14,832 bases of DNA from Candidatus Borrarchaeota archaeon. GTDB lineage: Archaea; Asgardarchaeota; Sifarchaeia; Borrarchaeales; Borrarchaeaceae. The translations under genes were made by a program, and so were the position numbers. Under the pieces are notes generated by a model that saw only the letters and a list, made by a program, of their open reading frames with translations, did not search any database and was not told where the DNA came from. The stretch covers positions 1 through 14,832 of the forward strand of contig JAEORY010000043.1 in NCBI GenBank assembly GCA_016840645.1. Direction: 5' to 3'. This document shows positions 7,669-14,832 of this stretch, piece by piece (positions within the stretch are counted from its first letter, which is position 1; each line of letters opens with the position of its first letter).

Positions 7669-7707
7669 ATCCAGGTAGAGGTTGGCCGTGGTAAACACTC
7701 TTTAGTA

Positions 7708-7725
7708 TTTTATATGTATATAAAA
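7708..7725. promoter_or_regulatory. Symmetric TATA-like dyad downstream of selB
   Basis: TTTTATAT-GT-ATATAAAA is an exact 8+2+8 dyad. It reads as a TATA box on both strands. On the minus strand it would start a transcript near 7690 that leads into larA with a leader of roughly 230 bases. On the plus strand the transcript would be antisense to selB. A closer TATA-like box for larA (TAAAAATAAT, about 7531-7540) is also possible. The rest of 7459-7753 shows no gene. Confidence 0.35.
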
Positions 7726-7753
7726 CAATCATAGTTCTTTTTGAAGTGCCAAA

Positions 7754-9148
7754 TCATGTCCCAAGTTTATATCTTTTATATTTTTTAAGATACACGATTT
7801 TATCATCTTCTGGTCTTTCACTAAATTTTGCTATTACAGCACCTTTTCCTCCAAAGGCTGATATGATCCTTCCTGATCGACCTGAGACTGTTTCGACATG
7901 CTTACCGATGAGTTTATTTGCTCCAAACTGTGAATGTGCTAAACTATCAATAATAATCTCTTCTTTGTGTGACTGAATACGAATATTTCCTTCTTTAGTT
8001 GAAAGACGAAACAATGAAAAATCACCTGGATTCTCATCAATAACTTTACCACTTGCTGCAATTCGTAATTTTGTTGGAGGGAGATCTAATCGAGAGATAA
8101 GAATTGGATCATCTGGTTCTGATACAATTGCTGAATTAAGAGTAACGTACGCAAAAAACTCCTGATTTGAACTTACTTGATCCAATATAACATTGTAATC
8201 ATCTTCTTTTTGGAAAGGATAAATTACCCCGGCAACCGTCGGTGTTCCAATCGTTAAATGAACATTCATACGAGGAACAAGTTTGAATTTGAAGAATTTA
8301 TTAACTTTTAATCGCGCTAAAATTGTATCTGTCGATGACAGAGAACCCGGTGAACATAAATAACTTCCTCGGTGAATTACTCTGGCCTGAACACCTGGTA
8401 TTGCTATCCCAACACGATCTCCAGCAACGGCACTTCGCAAGCTTTCGCCAAAAGTTTGAATGGACTTTACTTTTCCTTGAATTTCTAGAGGCATTATTTC
8501 TGCTACTTCGCCAATACTTATTGTTCCACGATGAACCGTCCCTGTAATTACTGTGCCGGCGCCTTTGATATGAAACGCATGGTCAATCGGCATCTTGAAT
8601 GGTCCTTCAACTCTTCGAACAGGTTTATTAAGAAGATCGAGCAACGCTTCTTTAATACTTTCAGCACCTTCTCCTGTTTTAGCAGAAACTCTAGCTATAG
8701 GTGAATTCTCTAGAATTGTTCCTTTAAGAAGAGCTTTTATTGATCTTTCAACTGCATTTATACTTGATTCTTCAACAAGATCGATTTTGTTTATAATAAT
8801 CAGCGCTTTTGTGATATTAAAACTGTCCAAAATTAGAATATGTTCCCCAGTTTGTGGTTTTGGTCCTTCATCTGCTGAAACCACAAGTATAGCTACATCA
8901 ATAATGTTCGCACCTGCAACAACACTTCGAATGAGATCGGCATGTCCAGGTGCATCTACTAAAGTTATCTGATATGGATCTAGATTAAATGCTGTAAATC
9001 CCAAATCTATTGAGATGCCTCGTTCTTGAGCCTGAGGATGTTTATCCAAGCCTGCTGTGGAAATTTTCTCCGAGAGAAGACGAGCTATGGCAGTCTTACC
9101 ATGGTCAATATGCCCAAAAAGTCCGACATGAATTGGAATACGCCTCAA
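7754..9148 (-). CDS. selB: Selenocysteine-specific elongation factor SelB (archaeal type)
   Basis: This 464-residue translational GTPase has all G motifs: GHIDHGKT (12-19), the SelB-type switch RGISIDLGF (43-51), DAPGH (65-69), NKID (120-123) and SAK (155-157). The RGISIDLGF switch and the later HRGSYLCSPGSL mark SelB rather than EF-1alpha or aIF2-gamma. Beta-barrel domains II-III and a C-terminal domain IV follow. The total length matches archaeal SelB, which is shorter than the bacterial form with its winged-helix tail. SelB brings Sec-tRNA(Sec) to the ribosome at UGA codons. The start is TTG at 9148, with GGCGG six bases upstream. It lies 36 bases after pstK and is surely in the same operon. 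The gene ends in TGA; I take this as a true stop, because the protein is already full length. Confidence 0.92.
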   Translation of the reverse strand: MRRIPIHVGLFGHIDHGKTAIARLLSEKISTAGLDKHPQAQERGISIDLGFTAFNLDPYQITLVDAPGHADLIRSVVAGANIIDVAILVVSADEGPKPQTGEHILILDSFNITKALIIINKIDLVEESSINAVERSIKALLKGTILENSPIARVSAKTGEGAESIKEALLDLLNKPVRRVEGPFKMPIDHAFHIKGAGTVITGTVHRGTISIGEVAEIMPLEIQGKVKSIQTFGESLRSAVAGDRVGIAIPGVQARVIHRGSYLCSPGSLSSTDTILARLKVNKFFKFKLVPRMNVHLTIGTPTVAGVIYPFQKEDDYNVILDQVSSNQEFFAYVTLNSAIVSEPDDPILISRLDLPPTKLRIAASGKVIDENPGDFSLFRLSTKEGNIRIQSHKEEIIIDSLAHSQFGANKLIGKHVETVSGRSGRIISAFGGKGAVIAKFSERPEDDKIVYLKKYKRYKLGT

Positions 9149-9184
9149 GAAAACCGCCTATGTAATGATCAAATCAAGTACTAA

Positions 9185-9982
9185 TTAAACTTGGTTTTGT
9201 ACGACTTTTTCAACTAATTCTCTGAAGTTTTCATTCACTTCTTCTAAAGTCAGTTTATTCTTTACGGCTATTTTTAAAAAGTCTCTTCTAACATAACTTA
9301 AGCTCTTTGCTAGGTTTTCGTCCTTTTTATTAGCCATTGTTTCAGATACAATTCTTCTGGTTAGTTGGTCTATAGCTTCTTTTTGCCGATCCTCTTCCGA
9401 TGGTTCAACAACAAACTTTGTTTCTTTTTCACTCGGTTTGGATATGAGATCTCTAATAAGGTTAATTGCCTCGTTAGCTGCACTTTTAGGAGTTGTATTA
9501 CTCAAATCAGTGATAAGTATTGGCATATCCCATTCATAATCCTTTCCAGGGATGTCAAATTTATTATAGACATCCTCAATTACATCTTGTGGGATTGGAA
9601 GTCCTCTTTTTTCGTTCCACGAAAGAGCTATTTCTCTTGGTGTTGATACATAGATTATTCCAAAAGAAACATTCATTTCCATGGCAATTTCGAGTAAATC
9701 ATGCCTCATAGATTTGTAATAATTCATATCATCATTAATTACGAGATAATCCTGCTGTAAAAAGTGCTTGATTAACGAAAACATTGCAGATCTTATTACT
9801 GGTTCGTGATCTGGGTTAAAACGTTGTTCTCGATAGGAAGGAATAAAATTTCTAATTGCATCTGATTCAATGATAATAGTTTTCATAGAAAGATCAAGTT
9901 CAAGAATTGCAGCAATTTCTCTTGCCAATGTTGATTTTCCTGAACTTGGCAACCCTGAAAGTATAATTAACACGCAAATCAC
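9185..9982 (-). CDS. pstK: L-seryl-tRNA(Sec) kinase PSTK
   Basis: The 265-residue P-loop kinase carries GLPSSGKST (10-18), DAIR (41-44) and DDMNYYKSMR (84-93), all signatures of PSTK. The C-terminal helical part (about 170-265) would be the tRNA-binding region. In archaea and eukaryotes it phosphorylates Ser-tRNA(Sec) to O-phosphoseryl-tRNA(Sec), which SepSecS then converts to Sec-tRNA(Sec) using selenophosphate. It is the first gene of a two-gene operon with selB, which strengthens both assignments. The start is GTG at 9982 or GTG at 9973; neither has a clear Shine-Dalgarno site. A TATA-like box at 10028-10035 would give a leader of about 20 bases. KTI12, a related kinase acting in tRNA modification, is the main alternative, but the DDxxYYxSMR motif and the selB neighbour favour PSTK. 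Confidence 0.9.
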   Translation of the reverse strand: MICVLIILSGLPSSGKSTLAREIAAILELDLSMKTIIIESDAIRNFIPSYREQRFNPDHEPVIRSAMFSLIKHFLQQDYLVINDDMNYYKSMRHDLLEIAMEMNVSFGIIYVSTPREIALSWNEKRGLPIPQDVIEDVYNKFDIPGKDYEWDMPILITDLSNTTPKSAANEAINLIRDLISKPSEKETKFVVEPSEEDRQKEAIDQLTRRIVSETMANKKDENLAKSLSYVRRDFLKIAVKNKLTLEEVNENFRELVEKVVQNQV

Positions 9983-10027
9983 GCTCAGCGAATTAAGTAA
10001 ACTTATCGAACGTTATTCTTTTTGTTC

Positions 10028-10035
10028 TATTTAAG
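10028..10035 (-). promoter_or_regulatory. Putative TATA box of the pstK-selB operon
   Basis: On the minus strand CTTAAATA lies about 50 bases upstream of the GTG at 9982. This predicts transcription start near 10004 and a short leader. It lies in the 206-base divergent gap shared with the fusion gene at 10189. Confidence 0.4.
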
Positions 10036-10070
10036 AATAGTGAATTTGATTTAAAGTATTTCAGTTTAAA

Positions 10071-10181
10071 CGTTTATATGGCATTTTTCAACATCAAAAC
10101 GAGAGGAACCTTGATATTTCCCAGTTTCCCTACATAATACTTATTATGCAATTTTGCTTACCACATTGAATAGTATGGAGG
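10071..10181 (+). promoter_or_regulatory. Upstream region and ribosome binding site of the fusion gene
   Basis: GGAGG at 10177-10181 lies seven bases before the TTG at 10189 and decides that start. Two TATA-like boxes precede it: CGTTTATATG (10071-10080), which predicts a leader of about 85 bases, and the weaker ACTTATTATG near 10139-10148, which predicts a leader of about 20 bases. I cannot choose between the two boxes. Confidence 0.45.
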
Positions 10182-10188
10182 CCTTATC

Positions 10189-13100
10189 TTGCTAAGCAAA
10201 CCAAAACGGCCCAATTTATCAGAGATAAAAGCGTTGAGATTACTAGATGAATTGTACGGTATAACTGGATCAGTTCAAGAACTTCCAAGCGAACGCGATC
10301 AGAATTTCTACGTGAAAACCGAAAAGGGAAAGGAATATGTCCTTAAAATTTCAAATATATTCGAGAAGAAGGAGACACTTGATTTACAAAACGAAGCAAT
10401 GTTACATTTAGCAAATCTTGATGATTCTGGGAGATATCCTTTAGTATTGCAGACTAAATCGAATGAATTAATTGCAACTTATCAAAAAGATGATAAAACA
10501 TCTCATTTCGTAAGGTTAGTGACTTATCTTCCTGGTAAAGTTCTAGCAAAAGTAAATCCTCATAACGATGAATTACTATATGATTTTGGTCGTTTTATCG
10601 GAACATCAAGTAGATATTTAGAGACTTTTACTCATACCGCCGCTAATCGCGAACTTTATTGGGATTTAAAACATGCCTACACTATTATAAATAAATACAA
10701 AGAACACATCACTGATTTAAGAAAACGAATGATAGTAGAGCATTTCCTTAACGAATTTAAAGAAATCGTGCTTCCCAAATTATCAAATTTAAGAACCAGT
10801 GTAATACATAATGATTTTAATGACTACAATGTGATTGTTAAAAGAGGAAAATCAGCAAATCAATACGAATTTGGGATTATAGACTTTGGAGATATGATAC
10901 ATAGCCATACTATATTTGAACTAGCTGTAGCAACAACATATGCAATTCTGGGGAAAAAAGGTCCTCTAAAAGCAGCAGCCTATGTGATTCACGGGCATCA
11001 CTCTGTCTTTCCACTAACTGAACTCGAATTAGAATTGGTCTTTATTTTGATATGCACTAGACTCTGTATGAGTGTGAGTATCTCAGCATATCAACAGAAA
11101 CTTGAACCAGAAAATGAATACCTCAAAATCTCTGAAAAGCCAGCGTGGGAGACTTTAAAGTTATTTAAAGACGTTCATCCTAGATTTTCTAATTACGTTT
11201 TCCGCCATGCTTGTAAAATGAATCCCTGTCCTCAAAGTAAAGAAATTGTTGATTGGATTAAATTACATCGTGAAGAATTTGGATCAATACTTGGAAGCAA
11301 TTCTACTAGAATTCCTCACATTGTATTTGATCTCAGTGTAGGGAGTCTTGAACTAAGCGATTTATTCGATTTTACAAATAAAACTGCACTTAAGGAATTA
11401 CTTTTCAATAAAATGAAGAATTCTAATGCAGAAGTCGGCGTTGGTCGATATAATGAAGCACGGGCTATTTATACAGAAGAATTATTCAGATCAGAAAGCG
11501 ATGAAGGATATGAATATCGGACAATCCATCTTGGCGTTGATCTTTTTCTGAAACCTAATGCTTCAATATATGCGCCGTTGGAGGGAAGAATACATAGTTT
11601 TCAAAATAATGAAGGGCCTCTTGATTACGGACCTACTATTATCTTAGAGCATAAAATAAATGAAGGAAATTTAATATTTTTTACTCTATATGGACATTTG
11701 AGCCCAGAATCGTTGAATGGTATTGAAGAAGGAATGATTTTCAAGAGGGGGGAACTACTCGCACACGTTGGATCTATTGAGCATAATGGAGGATGGCCAC
11801 CACATTTACATTTTCAAATAATAACAGATATGTTGGGGAGAGAAGGAGACTTTCCTGGCGTGATATCCGAAAGTCAAAGAGATATTTGGCTAAGTATTTG
11901 TCCTGATCCAAATCTGATTCTAAAGGTTCCAGAGGAGTCTTTTCCAGAAGAACCTTTGACTAAAGATGAGATTCTCAATTTTAGGGAGCAAACGATAGCC
12001 CCTTCACTTAGTATTTCGTATAAAAAGCCTCTCAAAATTGTTAGAGGCTATAAACAATACCTTTACGATCAATCTGGTCGCCCATATCTAGATTGTGTGA
12101 ATAATGTTTGCCATGTCGGTCATTGCCATCCAACTGTAGTAAAAGCGTTACAACAGCAAGCAGCCGTTCTAAATACCAATACTCGTTATTTACATGATAA
12201 TTTGGTCAAGTATGCTCAACGCCTCTGTGCAACCTTACCAGAACCATTAAATGTGTGTTTTTTCGTTAATAGCGGAAGTGAAGCAAATGAACTCGCCCTG
12301 CGATTAGCACGAACTCATACAAAACATCGCGATTTAATTGTTATCGATCATGCCTATCATGGAAACACAGGTTCATTAATTGATATCAGCCCGTATAAAT
12401 TCGATGGTCCTGGAGGCGAAGGGCCCCCACCTTATGTTCACAAGGTAACCATACCTGATGTATATCGTGGAGAGTATAAAGCGCACGATTCTGATGCTGG
12501 GAAGAAATATGCGGATGATGTGAAAAAAACAAGCCAAAAAATCCAAAATGAAGGAAAAGGTGTTGCTGCTTTTATTTGTGAATCAATAATGAGTTGTGCT
12601 GGACAAATCGTATTTCCTAACAATTATCTTCAAGAAGCATTCCGACATGTGAGGGAAGCAGGCGGAGTTTGTATAGCAGACGAAGTTCAAGTTGGCTTTG
12701 GTCGAGTTGGAACACATTTTTGGGGATTTCAAACTCAAGACGTGGTTCCTGATATAGTGTCTATGGGTAAACCTATTGGGAATGGTCATCCTTTGTCTGC
12801 TGTTGTCACTACACCAGAAATTGCAGACTCATTCAATACGGGAATGGAATGGTTCAACACTTTCGGGGGCAACCCTGTCTCCTGTGCCGTTGGACTTGCA
12901 GTATTAGATGTTATTGAGAATGAAAAACTGCAGGAAAACGCTTTGATAGTTGGCAACTATTTAAAAGATAGACTGAAAAAACTCATGGATAAGCACCCTA
13001 TCATTGGAGATGTTAGAGGGTTGGGATTCTTTATTGGTGTAGAACTAGTATTGAATCGAGAAACCCTAGAACCAGCACCTAAACAAGCCACTTATATTGT

Positions 13101-13269
13101 TGAACGTATGAAAGAACATGGTGTCTTATTAAGTAGAGATGGTCCTAAAAAATGGCCTTCCACAATTAAAATTAAACCTCCTCTGGTGTTTACAAAAGAA
13201 AATGCGGAGTTTTTAGTTAACACACTCGACAAGATTTTAGAAGAAGATTTTGTGAATATAAAAAAATGA
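10189..13269 (+). CDS. Fusion: APH-type amino-alcohol kinase, M23 metallopeptidase, class III ammoniophospholyase
   Basis: One uninterrupted 1026-residue protein carries three domains. Residues about 10-370 form an aminoglycoside-phosphotransferase-like kinase with [10 protein letters not shown] (H207, D209, N214) and IIDFGD (D232), close to hydroxylysine kinase. Residues about 410-580 form an M23/LytM zinc peptidase with HLGVD (H447, D451), GHL (H503) and HLH (H539, H541), all metal ligands present. Residues about 600-1026 are a class III PLP enzyme with [24 protein letters not shown] (D831) and the PLP lysine K861. Its wording ([37 protein letters not shown]) is that of ethanolamine-phosphate / phosphohydroxylysine phospho-lyases. 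The kinase and lyase ends make a two-step route that releases ammonia and phosphate from an amino alcohol. There is no signal peptide, so the peptidase domain is cytoplasmic and its role is unclear. The TTG start has GGAGG seven bases upstream. Similar fusions are known in bacteria; the exact substrate is open. Confidence 0.88.
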   Translation: MLSKPKRPNLSEIKALRLLDELYGITGSVQELPSERDQNFYVKTEKGKEYVLKISNIFEKKETLDLQNEAMLHLANLDDSGRYPLVLQTKSNELIATYQKDDKTSHFVRLVTYLPGKVLAKVNPHNDELLYDFGRFIGTSSRYLETFTHTAANRELYWDLKHAYTIINKYKEHITDLRKRMIVEHFLNEFKEIVLPKLSNLRTSVIHNDFNDYNVIVKRGKSANQYEFGIIDFGDMIHSHTIFELAVATTYAILGKKGPLKAAAYVIHGHHSVFPLTELELELVFILICTRLCMSVSISAYQQKLEPENEYLKISEKPAWETLKLFKDVHPRFSNYVFRHACKMNPCPQSKEIVDWIKLHREEFGSILGSNSTRIPHIVFDLSVGSLELSDLFDFTNKTALKELLFNKMKNSNAEVGVGRYNEARAIYTEELFRSESDEGYEYRTIHLGVDLFLKPNASIYAPLEGRIHSFQNNEGPLDYGPTIILEHKINEGNLIFFTLYGHLSPESLNGIEEGMIFKRGELLAHVGSIEHNGGWPPHLHFQIITDMLGREGDFPGVISESQRDIWLSICPDPNLILKVPEESFPEEPLTKDEILNFREQTIAPSLSISYKKPLKIVRGYKQYLYDQSGRPYLDCVNNVCHVGHCHPTVVKALQQQAAVLNTNTRYLHDNLVKYAQRLCATLPEPLNVCFFVNSGSEANELALRLARTHTKHRDLIVIDHAYHGNTGSLIDISPYKFDGPGGEGPPPYVHKVTIPDVYRGEYKAHDSDAGKKYADDVKKTSQKIQNEGKGVAAFICESIMSCAGQIVFPNNYLQEAFRHVREAGGVCIADEVQVGFGRVGTHFWGFQTQDVVPDIVSMGKPIGNGHPLSAVVTTPEIADSFNTGMEWFNTFGGNPVSCAVGLAVLDVIENEKLQENALIVGNYLKDRLKKLMDKHPIIGDVRGLGFFIGVELVLNRETLEPAPKQATYIVERMKEHGVLLSRDGPKKWPSTIKIKPPLVFTKENAEFLVNTLDKILEEDFVNIKK

Positions 13270-13280
13270 GTGCGATATAG

Positions 13281-14432
13281 TTATATTAAGGGGAGCATCG
13301 CATAAATCTTTGCTGCAGGCAGCATACTGCTTATTTTAATTCTTTCATCTTTCTGATGAGCATATCCTGGCTCTCCTGGACCTAAGAGGACTATAGGAAT
13401 GCCTCTTAAGGCGGATGCATCAGTATAATAAGGCACACCAAGTGGTTCACTATGACTTCCAAGTACCTTATCCATAGCCTTGAGTAATAGCGTTACTATC
13501 GGTGCGTCTCTTTCAACTTCTACAGGATCGCTGCACTTAATTATTTCAGCCTTTGCATCTAATTGTTTATCCTTCGATTTTAGTTCTTCTAGAAGTGAGG
13601 TTATTTTACCAAGGATAGATTCGGAAGCAACTCCTGGGGGAAATCTAAAGTCAAGAGATGTTTCGCACGAATCTGGCACCATATTTATCTTAACGCCTCC
13701 GTTTATTAATCCAATATTGACAGTTGTTCCACTTACGAGTGGATGGTCTCCTTTGCCGAAATCCAACTCCTGAATTCGTGAAAGTACAGGATACATTTTC
13801 ATTATTGCATTCACGCCACGTTCAGGAATTGCACCATGAGCAGCAACACCACGGGTTTTTATCTTCAGCCAACAGTGACCCTTTTGAACTATTACAGGGT
13901 TAAGGTCAGTAGGCTCAGCGATTACACCATGTTTTACTCGCTTAATATCAGGAGATTCCATTGCCTTTTTTGCGCCTTTTGTTGCAACTTCTTCGTCTAC
14001 TGTCGCTAAAAAGACAACATCTTGGGAAAGTTCTTCTTCGACTTCCTTGAGAGCAACAAATGCCGTGAGCATGCAAGCTAAGCTTCCTTTCATATCTAAT
14101 GAGCCGCGACCAAAGAGATATCCGTCTTTTATTTCCCCTGCAAAAGGATCATATGTCCATTCTTCTGGATTTGGGACGGGAACCGTGTCCATATGTCCGC
14201 ATAAAAGTAGTGCAGGTCCTTCTCCTTTAATCGAACTTATGACATTGAAACGATCTTTTTCAACTTCTTGTAATTGAACAGGAAGACCCTTATCTTTTAG
14301 CCAAGTAGCTATGTATTCTCCGATTGCTTTTTCATTACCAGGTTGATTTTCGCTAGGGATTTTTACTAACTCTTGAGCTAAACTGATAATTTCTTGTTCA
14401 TTTATCGAAAGTTCATCTGAAGATATAGTCAT
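13281..14432 (-). CDS. M20-family metallohydrolase (ArgE/DapE/carboxypeptidase type)
   Basis: The 383-residue di-zinc amidohydrolase has the full M20 signature: GHMDTVP (H80, D82), GRGSLDMKG (D113), the DEE pair (E147 catalytic, E148 metal), EPT (E173), the dimerisation-domain VAAHGAIPE (H199) and the last metal ligand H359 in GYAHQKDE. Family members cleave N-acyl amino acids, succinyl-diaminopimelate or short peptides in the cytoplasm. The sequence does not fix which, so no gene symbol is given. The ATG at 14432 has AGGTGA (14440-14445) seven bases upstream. An A/T-rich box on the minus strand at 14472-14485 would place transcription start near 14452. The gene is convergent with the fusion gene, with only eleven bases between stops, and its T-tract terminator (T7 opposite 13260-13266) lies inside the last codons of that gene. 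Confidence 0.88.
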   Translation of the reverse strand: MTISSDELSINEQEIISLAQELVKIPSENQPGNEKAIGEYIATWLKDKGLPVQLQEVEKDRFNVISSIKGEGPALLLCGHMDTVPVPNPEEWTYDPFAGEIKDGYLFGRGSLDMKGSLACMLTAFVALKEVEEELSQDVVFLATVDEEVATKGAKKAMESPDIKRVKHGVIAEPTDLNPVIVQKGHCWLKIKTRGVAAHGAIPERGVNAIMKMYPVLSRIQELDFGKGDHPLVSGTTVNIGLINGGVKINMVPDSCETSLDFRFPPGVASESILGKITSLLEELKSKDKQLDAKAEIIKCSDPVEVERDAPIVTLLLKAMDKVLGSHSEPLGVPYYTDASALRGIPIVLLGPGEPGYAHQKDERIKISSMLPAAKIYAMLPLI

Positions 14433-14439
14433 TTAGATT

Positions 14440-14485
14440 TCACCTACAAAGCACACTAAGAAACTTTCAGCCTTTTTATTTTTTT
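14440..14485 (-). promoter_or_regulatory. Putative promoter and ribosome binding site of the M20 gene
   Basis: On the minus strand an AAAAAAATAAAAAG box (opposite 14472-14485) precedes the AGGTGA ribosome binding site (opposite 14440-14445) and the ATG at 14432. The implied leader is about 20 bases. The spacing is consistent with an archaeal promoter. Confidence 0.4.
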
Positions 14486-14579
14486 CACTTCTGACTATAA
14501 TCGACAATACCTTGAGCAAACTATTTCCCGAAATTGAGAAAACAATAATTATTTTTCTGGATTTATTGGAAAGAGAAGG

Positions 14580-14629
14580 CTGGATTAGAGTCCAGATTTA
14601 ATGCAGTAGGATACGAAAGACTCTATTGC
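14580..14629. other. Two adjacent hairpins with an alternative pairing
   Basis: CTGGA-TTAGAG-TCCAG (14580-14595) is a perfect five-pair hairpin. GCAGTAGG (14603-14610) pairs with CTATTGC (14623-14629) and the preceding T, using two G-T pairs if transcribed from the plus strand. TAGAGTC (14586-14592) is also exactly complementary to GACTCTA (14619-14625), so a mutually exclusive third helix is possible. The segment lies between the M20 gene and the winged-helix gene, both minus strand, and may terminate the latter. Nothing else is seen in 14433-14659 apart from the M20 promoter. Confidence 0.25.
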
Positions 14630-14659
14630 TCAAAAATAAAGAAAAATATGTGTTAACTT

Positions 14660-14832
14660 TTATAGGATTATAGCTTTAAAATACACTTTAGGTCTTCCTG
14701 GTTTTTTACCAAGCTTACTAAAACGTATCACTCGATCTTTCAGAATAAGTTTGATTAAGTGATCATATATTGTTGTACGGGGTAATTTTGTGAGTTTTAC
14801 AATTTCCCCACGTGTCATAGGACCATGGTGCA
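14660..14832 (-). CDS. Winged-helix DNA-binding protein, C-terminal 56 residues only
   Basis: A minus-strand frame enters from the right edge and ends at TAA (14660-14662). The 56 visible residues contain MTRGEIVKLTKLPRTTIYDH, the helix-turn-helix of a winged-helix domain, followed by a basic wing with GKKPGRPKVYF and a short tail. Such short archaeal HTH proteins act as local transcription regulators. The GRPK...Y wing resembles TrmB/ArsR-like regulators. The start and N-terminus lie outside the window, so family and target cannot be settled. It is upstream of the M20 gene on the same strand, separated by more than 220 bases that hold a separate promoter-like box. It may therefore be independent of it. 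Confidence 0.75.
   Translation of the reverse strand, partial: HHGPMTRGEIVKLTKLPRTTIYDHLIKLILKDRVIRFSKLGKKPGRPKVYFKAIIL

Noticed and set aside
7513..7700. A minus-strand frame of about 60 codons open between selB and larA.
   Set aside because: It has no usable start codon early in the frame, no ribosome binding site and no recognisable protein features.
7459..7753. Searched for tRNA-Sec or another tRNA beside selB.
   Set aside because: No GGTTCRA-type T-arm, no TCA anticodon loop and no matching acceptor stem on either strand.
7640..7756. selB ends in TGA followed by 37 open codons, suggesting a Sec codon and an extended SelB.
   Set aside because: SelB is already full length for the archaeal family, the extension looks random, and the fold at 7615-7668 lacks a recognisable SECIS core. 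A frame of this length is not rare by chance.
1..14832. CRISPR arrays, phage genes, toxin-antitoxin pairs or a defence island.
   Set aside because: No spaced direct repeats and no nuclease, integrase or antitoxin-like proteins were seen; all large frames are metabolic, regulatory or translational.

Overview
This AT-rich window comes from an archaeon. The evidence is a TrmB-type regulator, a short archaeal-type SelB beside an L-seryl-tRNA(Sec) kinase (PSTK), a thiol:fumarate-reductase-type TfrAB pair, several TTG/GTG starts with good Shine-Dalgarno sites, and TATA-like upstream boxes. The kinase-dependent selenocysteine (Sec) route in archaea is known mainly from Methanococcales, Methanopyrus and Asgard (Lokiarchaeota-like) lineages. 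The surrounding catabolic genes make an Asgard-type archaeon my best guess. This is inference, not shown by a marker gene.

Layout, left to right. (1) 1-263, minus: 5' part of sucC (succinyl-CoA synthetase beta), cut by the window edge. (2) About 384-418: a degenerate hairpin resembling the right end / omega-RNA scaffold of IS200/IS605-type TnpB elements, with no tnpB nearby. (3) 435-1250, minus: a TrmB-like regulator divergent from (4) 1447-2811, plus: an ArsB/NhaD (ion transporter superfamily) permease. The gap between them carries TATA-like boxes and an inverted repeat that could be an operator. (5) 2847-6071, minus: tfrA-tfrB, a soluble-type fumarate reductase/succinate dehydrogenase whose iron-sulfur subunit is fused to an HdrB-like double CCG domain. 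(6) 6196-7458, minus: a LarA-family nickel-pincer racemase. (7) 7459-7753: a non-coding gap with a symmetric TATA-like dyad and a foldable segment. (8) 7754-9982, minus: pstK-selB, the Sec-tRNA kinase and the Sec-specific elongation factor. (9) 10189-13269, plus: a 1026-residue fusion of a hydroxylysine-kinase-like APH domain, an M23 (LytM) metallopeptidase domain and an ETNPPL/PHYKPL-like ammoniophospholyase. (10) 13281-14432, minus: an M20 (ArgE/DapE-type) metallohydrolase, convergent with the fusion. (11) 14660-14832, minus: the C-terminal end of a winged-helix protein running off the right edge.

How the genes may work together. Succinyl-CoA synthetase, fumarate reductase, an anion or dicarboxylate permease under a TrmB regulator, and a 2-hydroxyacid racemase-family enzyme form a plausible C4-dicarboxylate module. 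PstK and SelB supply two steps of Sec insertion. tRNA-Sec, SepSecS, SelD and any selenoprotein are not seen here and should lie elsewhere. The fusion protein would phosphorylate an amino alcohol (ethanolamine- or hydroxylysine-like) and eliminate ammonia and phosphate. The role of its central peptidase domain is not evident. The most notable items are the intact three-domain fusion, the Sec operon, the TfrB-type electron-transfer subunit and the orphan TnpB-type RNA hairpin.
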